Assembly (NCBI GenBank): GCA_932294295.1
Contig: OW028575.1
Coordinates: forward strand, 15,628,058-15,692,057
DNA: 64,000 nucleotides
Origin: Alitta virens
Taxonomy: Eukaryota; Annelida; Polychaeta; Phyllodocida; Nereididae
Direction: 5' to 3'
Both the position numbers and the translations under genes were made by a program. The stretch's first letter is position 1, and every line of letters starts with the position of its first letter. The notes under the pieces were generated by a model that was not told the origin of the DNA, did not search any database, and saw only the letters and a list, made by a program, of their open reading frames with translations. Positions 49,043-61,947 of the stretch are shown here, one piece after another.

Positions 49043-52000
49043 TCAGTACACAGTCGAACCTAGCTTTAAATGTATCCTTGTTGCATATTTTGCTGCCCTT
49101 TAAAGTGAGGTATTCATATTGAAGAGGTTTTAAAATTACAAAACAAATAGTTTGATACACAATTGGGTGGTCTTAATTGTGAGGTAGTGCAGTGAGATGG
49201 TCTTAATACAATGTTCCACTATAAAACTTGTATAAGATAGCTAAATATTTAATTTTATTCACACACCTACACACATGCTAAAAGCATATGTACATTGGTT
49301 TGGCATCAATATTTAAAAGGAAACGGGTAAGAACAATAAAACCATCAATGCAACAAGACTGTAAGTACATCAGTACATATAAGTTTTAAGATATAAAAAA
49401 TCTCGAAGTAGCTAAAACCATCCAAAAAAGACACACCATCTCAATTCCTGAATTTGGTGCACTGTCTTCATATTTGACTACACCAGTGATATGAACATCA
49501 GGAATCTACATATTTCTTCATACAGTTCAATAAATCTGGCTGTATCAGCAGCAATGATCTTAAAATGCTGTGCACAATACTGCTGCTCACTGCCCACATT
49601 ATGAAGTTAGCCATGGTGGTCTGTGGTTACAGTTATTTGCTTTCAAGAAAGGCTTCAAGGGGATTAGTAGGGGTTTTAAATTGGAGGCTATTAATTTTGG
49701 GGGTTAAAATTGGGGCTACTAGGGTTAAGTTGGGACACGCCCGCTGCCTCACCCCAAATGGTCAAAGGTAACGCTTAGGCAATCACAATACTATCTAGAA
49801 ATTCCATATATGAGATCATATTGAGCGTGATGGCTCTTTCATCTACATCTTTCTAATTGCCTCCATTTGTCCAATGGATGCAGAAGTAAACAGAACCTAG
49901 GTACATAAAGTGGCTGAAGAAGAAATGATATTAGATTGCGATGCATTGTAAAACATTGTAAAACATAAAGACAGCTGAGTGCTAATGCATGTACATTAGC
50001 CACCTTATGAACATCTATTTGATAATATCATAACCACACTTACTATATTGCCAATTCATTATTGATGGTGCTATAAATTCTGGTCATAAGATGATAAAGT
50101 TATTATCACATCTTTACGACAACAAAAGAAGACATTTATTACTAAAATGATGATAATGCATGTGATTGCAGCTTTCTGGGCGATATCTATCATTATATCT
50201 TTCTAGGTGATGTATATTACGCAATGCTGAAATGTATAATGAGCCATGTCGAAATCTCGAACACAATATTGGATGGATATCAATTGATGTTTTGTAAAGT
50301 TTGTTGGTCTTTCTGCATTCAAACTCTTATCCCACTCCATTAAAAAAAAAAATAATAATGGTCATACTAATATCATTAAAGCAACCAAACTTTATTTTTC
50401 TTCGCCAAGGTAAACCTATTCTAAATGGACGAGGAATTGATGAGAAAATGCAAAGGTGCATGTTAAAAAAAAAGTTTCCTCAAAGCTGTGAATCTGTTAA
50501 TTCTTGGAAAATGCTGAGCATTATTATATTATAAATTAAATTTAGTTCTGTCAAGTAATTAATTGTATTCATAATCAATAACATCGCATTGGCCACCAGA
50601 AACAAAATAAAGACCACAACATCAGTGCTCATCGCGCAATTTGGCTTAAGTAGTGAAATGATCATGAAAAGTCACAAGTGTGCTCAAAAAGCTCATGATT
50701 AACAGGGCATTTGGGATTATTTTTTATGCTACTATATGTATATTTCATCAGGGTGACTGCATTCTCCCTAGGTCCTTGCTTTTCATCTTCAACTGTAAAC
50801 GAAGTTAATTTGATTGCACATGGATCACTGTGTACACCAAGTGGATGTTATCAGGTTTACATGGTAACAACTTTGGTTTACACAATTGAAAACTAATTTG
50901 AGGATATCGGTCTTTAGATGCTGTATCAAAGTTGCAATACAAATACAATGAATCATGTACTCAGTGAGATGTGAGATATATGTCAGAACTAGGAGTAGTT
51001 AAACTCATCAATTGTATGAATATTCAGGAAATAACCAATTGATAAAACGTTCAGTAAATTATGAATTTAATAAACTTCCTCTTTATGGAGCCTCAAGGTG
51101 TTAATTTAACCTTTGATTAGTGTAGTTATCAATTACATTGTTTACAGTTTCAGTTCTATGCAATCATCCGTGAAATATAATTAGTGGGGAATAATTATAC
51201 TCAGTAAAGAATTAACCAAGGAAATAATGAGTTGCTTGTTGGACATTTAACCCACAGGCATTCTGCAAACAGGTCATGGTGTGGACCTTTCTCAATTCTT
51301 TTCTTGAGGCCTATTGCATTACCGAGGGCATCTGGCCTGACCTCTTGTGCATTTCCTCATCGAATAATGGCAAAGGTCTTGTGGGTCTTTGAGGTCCCTG
51401 GAGTGGGGCAAAAGGAGAGGTCCTTTTACCCCTAAGACCTTTGAGGGCGTCGTGTGGACGTCACATGACCCCCTGTGATCGGAGGGCGCCCAATTGTGTC
51501 CTTACCTCATATTATGCAAGATGATCGGATAAGACGTTGTTCTTGGAAGTTTAGGGGGGCATATGGCAACGTCTTGGGAACAGGGGCAAAGGGGGAGAGT
51601 AACAGACGCCAGGGGTGATGGGAGCATGATGGGAGTGGGGCTGGGGATCGGAGGGCGCTGGGTCTATCCGAGTCTAGCAGATGGGTGGTTGACCGAAGGG
51701 GCAAAGCCCTCAAACAACCAGTTGAGCCAACATTGAGCCAGCATGCCTGCAAGCTCCCTGCCCTGCGCTCCAATCACAATACAAACGTCACAAGGTTCAG
51801 AGGCGCTGAGATGATCAAACATGTCTCCCGCTCACATCACGTCCAAGCCTCGACTGCCTGCCTCTCTCTTTGATTTTTATCTCTTTCCTCCCGCGAACTA
51901 TGAATAGCAAACAAGTTGAGCAAATGTTAGAGGTCTTGTTCTCTTAACTTGCGAATTATGAGGTTTTCTTAAACAAAAGCAGCAAAGGGTTTGATCAGCA

Positions 52001-54120
52001 GGTGAACGCCTGCCTCCAACAAACACCCGGCTTGATTAATGCATCTAAAGCACCGACAATTACCTGTATAGGTCGAAAAAACTCCTCCAAACCCTTTTGG
52101 TCTGGCAGAAAAACAACCTTAAAACAGGTGGACCAGGGGCTCAAATAAGTGTACCTTTTTGGAGGGCCTTTCATCAAACGTTTCTCAAGTCTCAAATATC
52201 GCTTTTCACTGAACTAAGTCAATAGAAAACTACAAACAGCATGTCAGTTTGACAAAAAATGCCTTGTTTGAACACTTAAGAAGCCAAATTAATTAAAAAT
52301 CGCCCCGATACAAGAGAATCAAACGCTGGGAAATGGCTGAAACTTGCGAAAAGTTTCGAAAGTTGGCGCTCATTAAGTTGAGCACGCATGCGCGATGAGG
52401 GAGCGCGCTGTTGGCTGTTTGGGCAGACGATAAAAAATCCTTTCAAGGTTTTTTGGAAGGGGCTCTCCTCCGACGCGCAACTTCACAGGTGCTTTACTGC
52501 TGGCATAAATATAAACTTTCTTGCAAACTTTTTGTTTACCTTGTGGGGCGAGAGCGCTGGGCTGCCATGGACAAATGGTGCGGTCGATGCGCGGGCATGA
52601 ACTCTTCCATGCATGACGCTAATCAACGTTAATTGGTCATATAATTACGTCAAATTGCTCATGGTCAGTGAGTCCGTCACCTAAACCTCCTTTGATGTCT
52701 CATTAAAAGATAAACAAAGGATTCCGCCCTAGCTGCATACCATAATTAGCAAACATTTTCTATACTTTTCCAATTAATAGGAAGTAATCACAGATTATCG
52801 ACTCTGTGATAAAATTCACTTTTCTTTCTCATTGTGATATCCCCTTTCAAGATCTTTGATACAGTGATGTACTCTCGATACATTATTGGTTATTGTTACA
52901 TGTTTCATTATAGATGAACAAAACCTAGCTGTAAACTACACTAGTATTTATTACGTTAGATGTTTTTGATTGATTTAATTACATACATCAAGGAAGACAA
53001 TGATAATGTTGCAGGATTTCTCTTGGCTCATTCCGTTAAGAATTGTGTATGATGAAAAGTTGTGTAACAAATTATACCATTTTGTAACTTTTTAGTAGAT
53101 TTGGAAATCTAACACGCATGAATTATTTAAATCACTCCATAAACGCATTTAACCATGCCAGAGTGGTAAACCTGTTCACCAAAGTCCCACATCTATGCAT
53201 TACAGTCACAATTATTAAACTAACAACACACGCTATTATAGACACGGGAAATCGTTAATATTTTGATTTATTTCCAACTGACATTTCATTTTCATTTTTC
53301 AATTATTCAGGAAATGTCTTTGCACACTTTCAGATTGTATGAAAAAAGGTACAATTTGAGTGATTTCCACTGGTGATTTCAACGTCAAGTTTAAACTACA
53401 ATGACATCATGTTTACTCTAAGATGTGAATTTTCTGAGAACAACAGAGTCATTGACACTACAAAAAGGTCAGCAAACTCAAGTGTATTGTTTATCGTTGA
53501 GGAAACAATTTTCCAATAACATTTTTGACCCATCTAAAGCATTTGCCGCTACCTTGAGTTAACCACAGATGAAGATTCCACATACAAGCATATTGTGCCT
53601 GAGAAAACAAATTGAAGAGTTTCAGAACTTGCATCCAATAAAATTAATGGTACATAAACACAATAAAGTCTTGTGTCGGTCTGTCACAGTGGCACTTGCT
53701 GGTTTATTGCTAAGAAAGGACAAAATGCAACAGAGGCAAAAAGTATGATTGAGTGAGCCCTGGGTAATAAGCAATGACAAAATAATTTATGCCCTGCTAT
53801 GAACCCCGAATGACCAGGTGTGCCGAGGGGAGAAAAAGGCGGCTGTAAAAACAGGTTAAAACAGCCCGTCCCTATCTCGTTGCAGTTGTGGTTAGGTCTG
53901 CTAGAAAACCTTCTCATCTAGACTTTGTGCGAGATTCATAAAAAAGAATCCGACAGACGCTGGGTCTTTTTCTGGGCGTCAAGAACAGCCCAGGACATAC
54001 TTGGGCACCCTCTGTCGGCAAATCACCTTCACTAGAATGAGTTCAACCAATTCTTTCTGCTCTTTCAACTGTAAATGCATCTCTGCAATGCAAGGTTTTT
54101 GAGGGTTTTGGGGATGAACT
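49043..54120. other. Neurogenin upstream gene desert
   Basis: No gene recognised. Two denser blocks stand out: 51300-51850 (GC-rich, with the X-box-like half GTTGCCATATG on the minus strand near 51560) and 52300-52710 (CpG-rich, with NRF1-like GCATGCGCG at about 52388, TCF-like CTTTGATG at 52691 and homeodomain cores GTTAATTGG). Both could be enhancers. The rest is AT-rich with no repeat family recognised. Confidence 0.4.
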
Positions 54121-54174
54121 TTGAGGTGAGACAGTGTCAAAAGCTTTACCCAAGTCTAGCAGGGAATTTCTCCC
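54121..54174 (-). pseudogene. LINE reverse transcriptase relic next to neurogenin promoter
   Basis: Encodes GRNSLLDLGKAFDTVSPQ in one minus-strand frame, a clear RT motif A (D-x-x-KAFD-T-V), about 450 bp upstream of the neurogenin ATG. No further RT motif is readable. Confidence 0.6.
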
Positions 54175-54369
54175 TTGTGGTCAGCTGCCCCCAAATTGCT
54201 CTCACCTTCCATGCTGAGCATTACTGACCGACTTTGATGTTTTAATAAAGCTCAAAGTCCATGATTTCATTATTGGAAGCACGCAAAGCCTATTTATGAG
54301 AATAGATTGATTAGTGCTCGAGTCAGAGACAATCATGAAATGCCTTTCTTCTTTTCCCTTTATTTTGCA

Positions 54370-54552
54370 GTGGCGAGTGGCGGGCATTGTTTTTTGGGGG
54401 TCCCTGCTGCCTGGTATGCATGATTCCCCCCGTCATGGTTGGTTGGCTTGGCGTGTGCGTCCACGAGGCAGTCGTTGGGCATTGGGGGTTGCGCGCGTGC
54501 CCGCCCCCCGCACGTCACTCAAGTGTGACACACCCCTTACCCCCTATAAAAA
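54370..54552 (+). promoter_or_regulatory. Neurogenin core promoter with TATA box
   Basis: TATAAAAA at 54545-54552 lies 78 bp before the chosen ATG, placing the start near 54575. Upstream are TCAAGTG (NK2-type core, about 54518) and CATTGTTTTTTG (Sox/Fox cores, about 54386). A pyrimidine tract ending TTTTGCAG at about 54371 also looks like a splice acceptor, so an alternative upstream first exon cannot be excluded. Confidence 0.6.
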
Positions 54553-54622
54553 CCCCACAACCCCTCTGGTCAGGCAGATTCCTGGTTCAGCCAGCGCACA
54601 ACGCACAACTCCACAGCACAAG

Positions 54623-55594
54623 ATGATGACTGAACTTTGCAACATGATGAAGACTGAACTTTGCAACATGATGAAGACTGAACTTTGCGACAGCCCCTTG
54701 ATGGGAGTGACCTCTCCGGCCGCAAGCAGTTGCTCAATGGACTCAGAAGTGACCACTGCCACGTCTGGTGTCCACTCCGATGACACCATGACTGAGAACG
54801 ACGAAAACTCCAGATCTCGGGCCCTGAAACGCGAGAACAGCTCAGATGCCAGTGACGAGACTCCCAAGAAGAGAAGGTACACCAAATCCAGAGCTCGGCC
54901 AAAGAGTCCTACTGTCGTCCTGAAGATCAAGAGAACAAGACGCGTCAAAGCTAATGACCGCGAGCGAAACAGGATGCACAGTCTCAACACGGCCCTGGAC
55001 ACACTTCGCACGGTCCTGCCGCAGAACACCGAAGATGCCAAACTGACCAAGATCGAGACGCTGCGATTCGCCCACAACTACATCTGGACCCTGAGCGAGA
55101 TGCTGAAGATGATCGACATGCAGGACAAGATGAACCAGCATCAGCAGCCGATCAACCTGGCTCAGATGGGAATTGCAGCAATGGCAGCTGCCCGGGCTGG
55201 CACCGCTCTCCCCAACCTCAGCGAAATACAGGCGATGCTCTCAGCTTGTCAACAGCAGCAGCAGCAACAACACCAACACCAACACCAACACCACCACCAA
55301 CAACAACAACCACAACCACAACAGCATCAGCAGCCGCATCAGCAGCAGCATCAGCAGCAGCCGATTCAGATTCCTGCCTCAGCAGCTGCTCCTACAAGTG
55401 ATGCCAGCATGTACTACATGCCCCAGTCTTCTCCCAGCATGATGAGCTCCAGCCCCGACAGTTGCTGCTACTCCCCACCCGGCTTCCAGCAGCCGCAACA
55501 GGTCCACTCCCCCGCTCTCTACGCCGACAGTTGGCAGTGCTTCAACACCAACAACAGCCCAGACTCCGGATACTTCGCTTATGAGGGCTTCTAA
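54623..55594 (+). CDS. NEUROG: Neurogenin, proneural bHLH transcription factor (single exon)
   Basis: 323 aa from ATG 54623. The bHLH spans about residues 107-160: basic region [17 protein letters not shown], helix 1 [10 protein letters not shown], loop QNTEDAKLT, helix 2 [19 protein letters not shown]. The [12 protein letters not shown] signature with [11 protein letters not shown] distinguishes neurogenins from NeuroD and Atonal proteins. It is preceded by an acidic/Ser-rich stretch and KKRRYTKSR. Residues 209-247 are Gln/His-rich, and the C terminus reads [14 protein letters not shown]. The first 23 residues are three copies of MMKTELCN. The frame stays open 103 codons upstream, but the TATA box sits inside that extension, so the downstream ATG is preferred. 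An intronless coding region is normal for this family. It is expected to dimerise with E proteins on E-boxes and specify neurons. Which vertebrate paralog it corresponds to is not meaningful if it is the single pre-duplication gene. Confidence 0.95.
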   Translation: MMTELCNMMKTELCNMMKTELCDSPLMGVTSPAASSCSMDSEVTTATSGVHSDDTMTENDENSRSRALKRENSSDASDETPKKRRYTKSRARPKSPTVVLKIKRTRRVKANDRERNRMHSLNTALDTLRTVLPQNTEDAKLTKIETLRFAHNYIWTLSEMLKMIDMQDKMNQHQQPINLAQMGIAAMAAARAGTALPNLSEIQAMLSACQQQQQQQHQHQHQHHHQQQQPQPQQHQQPHQQQHQQQPIQIPASAAAPTSDASMYYMPQSSPSMMSSSPDSCCYSPPGFQQPQQVHSPALYADSWQCFNTNNSPDSGYFAYEGF

Positions 55595-56490
55595 GTGACT
55601 TCAAGGCACATTATGGGCTTTACCGCCTGGACACTTTCCTTTTGGTGCTACAACTATTGTGAACAGACTAAATCGTCTCTGGGGTTCAAACATCCGCCAC
55701 TTCACTGTTTTGGTGAAATTGAATCTTCGAACCCAGCACATCCGCATAAACTCTTGCACCCCTTATTTGGGGCAAATCACAACAAAATCTCACCCTGAGA
55801 TCGCTCAGACGACGTGTTGTCCACACAACGTCACAGGGCAGCGTCAGACAACAATCCCCGTCTTCCAGAACGTCCATGACGTTATCTAACAGCGTCATGA
55901 CGTCTTCTACGGCAAAACCATTGTGATATGTACAGACAAAAAAAAAACTTTCACTGCAGAGTCAACTCTTCACTACACGGTAATCTACTGCATGAACATT
56001 CACAGATACTTGAAAACATTCCATTTTCATATACAGACTCTCAAAACCATTCCACTATGTTTTTGATATATTCATATACAGATCTCAACACACAGCCTTA
56101 TATTCTGTGTAAGTGAATTGTTGACGAACTTTGTAAATATTGTATTATAGACTTGTCTTCAAAAGACAATGGCAATTATAAATCACATTGTATTTTCATG
56201 CAGATCTTTTTGATCTTGCAAAGCGATATAATCGTATATATTTTTGTAAATGCTCTACTACTGTAAGAATTGCTATATTTTGTAGGTCACATACGTTTTT
56301 GTGTTGATTTAATTGGAGAATTGAATGTGTAAACTCAAATGTGTCACCTGCTGAGTTTTAATAGAAGTGCCTTTATGCAAATTAGTGCGCGCACGTGCAC
56401 GCCACGTTACACAGCTTTGTGAACGGTGTCATTCTGATTGATGGAGTCTTGATTATTCTCGACCAATAAATGCAATATATTGTTTAACAA
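55595..56490 (+). other. Neurogenin 3' UTR with poly(A) signal
   Basis: AATAAA at 56465-56470 gives a 3' UTR of about 0.89 kb. It includes several GACGT motifs and a small stem-loop CATGACG/CGTCATG at 55875-55899. No other gene is seen. Confidence 0.6.
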
Positions 56491-59400
56491 AACATCTATC
56501 TTTGTTTCCTTTCACCAACACAGTGTTTTAATTGCAGTGATTTTGCAAAAATCTGAAATCTAGCAACTTGAATGCAATTTTATGCCGATAAGTTGCGGCA
56601 AGTCATTTGTTTTGAATATGCTCATGATCTTCAGTTGGCCTGATGATCTACAAGTCATCTGTTTGGTATATTACTTACCATGATGCTCCAGATGATTATA
56701 CTGAAAATGATATAAACAGATCTTTGAATTTTTTAAATTTACTGAGAAATCTCGAACAAACTGGGATGTATATTGAGAATTAAATGCACTGCAAATAAAG
56801 TTGAGTGCACAAGCATACTAAAAAAAAAAATCAAAAAATTACTGAGTACAATCATACATAGCACCCGTGAAAAGTCAATCAGTGACTATTTCGTGACAAA
56901 ATGAGCTACATATGACTACTTTTAGTCATTCTGATGCTCGCTTGTTGAGGGAGATGAGATCGTACCTGCGTGCAAGGTCTCCTAATTTTGAAAGCTGACC
57001 CAACGGTCAGTCTCGGACTCTCTGCTGAAATTGACAGGGTCAGTGCAGATATTCCTCAGGCTGGACACAGTTTGTCCTGATACAACTCTGATAACAGTTG
57101 TACTCACCCTCGCAGGGTGTAGTGTAGTATTTTCGGTTAGTAATCTGGCCTCGGAGCCAGTCATTAGTCTGCAAGGATGCTAATTAGGGGCAGTGGGTGG
57201 GGGCATTTGGTGGCCGGAGACTGACCAGCCAGTAGCCACCCCGTCACCCTTGCCCCCTCCTAAACTAAGTCCAACCCGGAATCATCAAATCTCTGAAAAT
57301 TGAATCCCAGCGTGTGATAATGATGTGAGACTCAGGGTGACATTTACTCTGTGGATGGTAGCGTGTGTGTAATGTATGTCTGTTTAATATGCATTTCATC
57401 GCGGATGGTAATGGCAGTTTTCTGCATTGCAATGAAGAGCTCCTGCGGGGTAAAATACGAGTATAAACTGCTTTCTTGTCGAATTTATGCATGAAGTTTT
57501 GATAAATTATATGTTGGTACAAACAGGTAATATAATGGACATGCTAATTTTATAATGCTGAGGAAATTTTTGCAGCATTAAATATTTGGTATTTTTTAAT
57601 ACAAGACTTTTTCGAAACAGCAACTTCTGTAAAGTTTATGCATGAAGTTTTCAATGTGATTCATAACATTGCGGATAAACTATACATGTAGTTACGAATA
57701 GCCAATTCACTGCACATCCGTGCTAATAAAACTGCTTAATTACTTTTAATGCACTGGATATTTTGTATTTATGATACAAGATTTTCCGAAATATTTACTT
57801 CATAACCCCAATGCAAAGAGTAGCAACTTTAGCTATAAAACTACCTATGGTCTAGAGCAGACAGACTGCAGTTTAACCAGCGAGACACTGTGTTGTGTAC
57901 AATAGTGTGTTGCCAGGGAGCTGGAGTGGCGTGAACATTCACTTTTGTGGAGAGGGTTTTGTATGGAGCATTGGAGCGCTTGGTTGTCGGGAGGGGGGGG
58001 GGGGGGGGTGGTAGCTCTAGCCAGGATGGGGGGGGGGGGTGGAGGGGTGCAGCACGGCACGGGAGCCCCACTCGCCAGGCGCTGGCCCACCGTCTCCCCT
58101 TGTCCGGCTCCAGTCACCCGTAAGGACGACCTACATTGAACGGGGCCCCACCAAGCTACCCTCTAAACAGGTAGAGACAGCTCCTGACCCCCTCCTTTTT
58201 ATAACCCTGACGTTGGAAATATGTAATTTTCCGAAGCACTTTCTTTACCCACTGCATGATTACGTCAATGTACGACCGTCAAAATACAGTAGTGGGCTTC
58301 ACAAAAAACTTTACAAAACTGTGACAATGGATCTCATAGGGCCCCCATTAGTGGTTCCCCATCCACTCATACTTTACCCTGGATTCAATGGCTGAGAAAC
58401 ATTCAAATCTAGACTGCACCATTCCCCATTTGAAGTGGTTACCTTCCGTGTCACCTGTGGTTCTAGGGTTAAATAAATCTGCAGGGGACTGAAGGGTAAT
58501 TCAGGATGCCCCTTCTGTAATAGCTTTTTTGACTTTTAGTAAATCACACACGCACAATTTATTTCTCACTACTGTCAAATCCACATCAGTCCTATTATCC
58601 TATTTGGTGACTTCAATATCCAAAGTTTTTTAGGCTCCACAACCAAATATATGTGGCTAGCTACACAATTTTCATAATGATTATGTGGCGAACTTGAATA
58701 TAAATTTGGCATGTACATACATATTGAATTTACGCAAGTAATGCATGTGAGGTAATCCTGATGTAAACAAATCACTGCATGAAATGCCCATGCAACAGTC
58801 TGTGTGGTTTGCTTCAAGTTAATGCTCTAAAAAGCTGCATCCTGATTCATAGGAATTCCTTAGATATTTGGGAATAAAAATAACCTAATAACATTTCAAA
58901 CTCGTTTACATCTTATTTTTAATGCCACGATGTCAAGTGGCGTTTCCTGTGTGTAATTAAAAAGTGTACAAAAAGAAATCAGAATAGAGAAGAAAATCAT
59001 AAAAGAGTTATAAAGATGTAAATTTTTTTTTGCATAAGTGCTTGATGCAATTGGTTGGCAATAATAGAAAGGAAGCACAGTAATAATCGTGATTGGGGTG
59101 TCCAGTTGTCTTGTCCAGTTCTCCTGCTTTGGTATGCAAGGGCATGGTCACTCTGGCAGCATAGAAGAATGACCATTGCTTGACCACTGTTGTGCATACA
59201 CTCTTGGCTGTCCAGTGTCCACTATAGTGTCCACTAGTGTCCACTTGAGCATGCTTGTGCCTCCTCTTTTCTCTCTACCCCTCCTTCTCTATCTGTTATC
59301 ATTAGAGCTTTTTGGGGCTTTTTTGTTGCAGCATGCAGACGATGATGGCTCCTCCGCTGTTTTCTATTCTCTTCTTCACTCAAGTTAAGTGAGGCGTGGG

Positions 59401-60130
59401 CCAAGCTGCATACCTCATAAGGCACTTCCTGAGTCTGGCATCTTGATGGGCAAATAAATGCGGGCCTAGCTGACTTAGCCCCAATGCCTAAGATAAACCA
59501 CGCGAGCCCCTAAACAATTAATGACTGTTTGGCAAATGAGACGATTAGTGAGTCTTTTATTGGGAAAGCAATGACCTTTTATTGGGAAATTGAGGCGATG
59601 ATGATGTGGGCAGACGCCATGTGTGTCCTTGGCCAGCATAGCGGACCTGTGGCTGCCTGTTAGAATATTTAGTCCCCGCTGAAGCAATTCTGATGAGTCT
59701 TAATGTGCTTCCCACCTCTCCCACCCTGTTCTGCACAGGTATAGCACAACCCCTTTACCCACCAGGGACCTCTCAACACTCACTAAATACTAATATGGCA
59801 TTGTCTGCTCAACTATTAGGCCAACCCAGACCTGCTAGCGTTGGTCCAGTCTGAGTAATTGCCTGGAAGGGATTTTAGCACCAACCAGCACCAAGGCAAC
59901 ATATACCTTTGGTTATGAGAGGTAAATAAAGGACTGTTGTGAGGAGTAAGACGCTATCTTACAATGTGTTATTTAGAGGAATTGTGCGACTAAGGCTGCC
60001 AAAGTGACTATAAGGTTGGCCAAAGTGACTATAGGTAGTCAAAGTGACTATGAATAGTCATACTTGGCTTCCTTGTTTGACAAGTTTGACCATTTGTTGG
60101 TAAAATGAACGCCCAATATGACCTATTATA
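56491..60130. other. Gene-free DNA downstream of neurogenin
   Basis: No exon recognised. It contains decamer repeats at 57351 and 57401, G16 at 57993-58008 and G12 at 58028-58039, and three near-copies of CAAAGTGACTAT at 60001-60050. A TATAAAA at about 57834 followed by a GC-rich block could be a promoter, but no downstream reading frame supports one. Confidence 0.45.
57993..58047 (+). repeat. Long G-runs, possible G-quadruplex
   Basis: G16 and G12 runs plus GGAGGGG within 55 bases on the plus strand, a strong G-quadruplex candidate by base composition alone. Confidence 0.6.
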
Positions 60131-60205
60131 TTCTATTCTATTCTATTCTATTCTATTCTATTCTATTCTATTCTATTCTATTCTATTCTATTCTATTCTA
60201 TTCTA
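60131..60205 (+). repeat. (TTCTA)15 pentanucleotide microsatellite
   Basis: Fifteen perfect TTCTA units with no interruption, implying recent expansion. Confidence 0.95.
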
Positions 60206-61908
60206 TTGACTTATTAGTCTTGTGAAAGCTGCTTTGAGAAACATGTCACACATTACACAGTGTATTCAATGATTGTGACCCTATGAAAAAAGTGGAATTG
60301 CATCTTAGGATGTCATGTTGTTGAGGTAGTGATTCGAGGAATGGAACTTTTTCAGCGTCTGCAAAATCCCTGTGATTAATGACAATATGATACGCTGGGA
60401 TGGGGCAAGGGACACTTCTCTGTAGGTAGGAAGGAAACGAGTAAAGACAGCGGTTTGTAAACTATAATTAAGCATAAAAAGGTTGAGAAAAGCAGGTTAG
60501 AAATTGTATACAAGTATGAGAGGAGATGCACATATAAATGCTTGATAAAGGAGGACAAGCAAGCATTGAAGACCTGGCGCCTGTTACTAAGAAAAGATGG
60601 CTGGCCCATGACCCTTGGGCGCGGTAATTTGAGGTTGCTTTTATCTTGAGTTAGCAGAGCAACCAACCACACGTTATAGAAAACATTATAACAAAACACC
60701 CAAGTTTTTAAGCTGCTGCAAATCCTATGAGGACAGAGGGTGTGTAATCAAAACAAGGGGGGAACCATCTGTAGAGTTGCTGAGTCCTGTGAGGTGTCCT
60801 TGTAAGCCTGGATGCTCCTAGACACTCTTTAATCTGAGTTCTACATCGTCCTTTGCACACACATGTGACATGTCAATTTGTCATGAATATGGATCTGCCA
60901 TGTGCCAGAGGAAATACTTGCCATTCCTGACATTCTTTTAAGAGGAAGTATCAAAGACTGCAGCCACAAGGCCACCGCAGCACTTTCTTGAAGGCTGTTG
61001 TGTCTGCAGATCTGGCCCATTGCCAGAGGAAGAAAAAGCTGGCCAGACTCACCCTTCGATGAGACAAACAATGGACACAGGTGAACCCTGTGGTCACTGC
61101 CCTGGATGCTGGAGGTCGGTGGGCCTTTCATCAGAGTACATACGATGGAGTTGTAGACACCTGGATGCATGCATTTAAAATATATGCAAATGCATTTGCA
61201 GACATATTTGGCTAATTTTGAGTGATTATATTATAGTTTGGATTATTGATATTCATTCCAATAATTGCAATTTTCCTTGATGGCCGAATAAATCCCTACC
61301 TCATCATTTAGATGAGCACCAAAAGTGCATACAGTGAGTTACATATACTTTGGCTTTTGACAGCAAGAACTGTTGCTTTCTTTCACACCAGACGTTTACA
61401 TAGTTGCTAAGACGTGCATGTGAGATATCACAAAAGATAAACATTATCTGTAACAATTACTTTAATGCTTGTAGAACATGGCTCTTACATACACCTTGAA
61501 ACTTAACACTAATGTGTGAGTGATTTGCCCGTTTACAGTGTGACATAGGTGTTGAGTGCTTCATAAGCATTCGTCATATTTGAGCAAGGGGGTTGATTAA
61601 AGGGGGGCATACATGGGCAGACACGGGTGATCCCTGTGGGCTCAAGGGCTGGCTGAGGGTGCATTGCCATGGGCAAGACACGCGCACTTGTTTGCTCAGC
61701 AAAAAGAAACCAATTCATAGAAAAGCAAAATGTACACATTGGGCCTTGAGTAGGAAGCAAGAGCGTTATAGAAACGGTCAACTGTCACAACCTCCGGGCT
61801 CTATATGATATGCAGAATGCAATGTTGAACAATGAGGGTGAGGTGTACCATTAGCATAGCTTTGATGATGAGCCCTTCAAACCGGCCTTATTTGCCCGGC
61901 AGAAAAAA

Positions 61909-61947
61909 TTCACATTTGTTGATCATGATAAGGCTTTGGATGGGAAG
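61909..61947 (+). pseudogene. Possible LINE reverse transcriptase relic
   Basis: FTFVDHDKALDGK resembles RT motif A (FVD-x-x-KA-x-D) with Phe to Leu. The frame stays open but shows no later RT motif. This is the weakest of the RT relics. Confidence 0.35.

Noticed and set aside
52388..52632. Overlapping plus-strand frames of about 70 codons in a CpG-rich block
   Set aside because: Two frames open at once reflect base composition; the block is better explained as regulatory DNA.
54314..54622. N-terminal extension of neurogenin by 103 codons
   Set aside because: The extension contains the TATA box and Pro/Arg-rich GC sequence unlike neurogenins; the ATG at 54623 fits the promoter. A spliced upstream start remains possible because of a TTTTGCAG acceptor-like site.
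54544..55141. Minus-strand open frames opposite neurogenin (177, 110 and 99 codons)
   Set aside because: They overlap the conserved bHLH on the other strand and have no domain; they are shadows of a GC-rich coding exon.
57834..58140. TATA-like promoter followed by a gene
   Set aside because: TATAAAA is present, but downstream frames are G-run artefacts with no domain and no splice structure.
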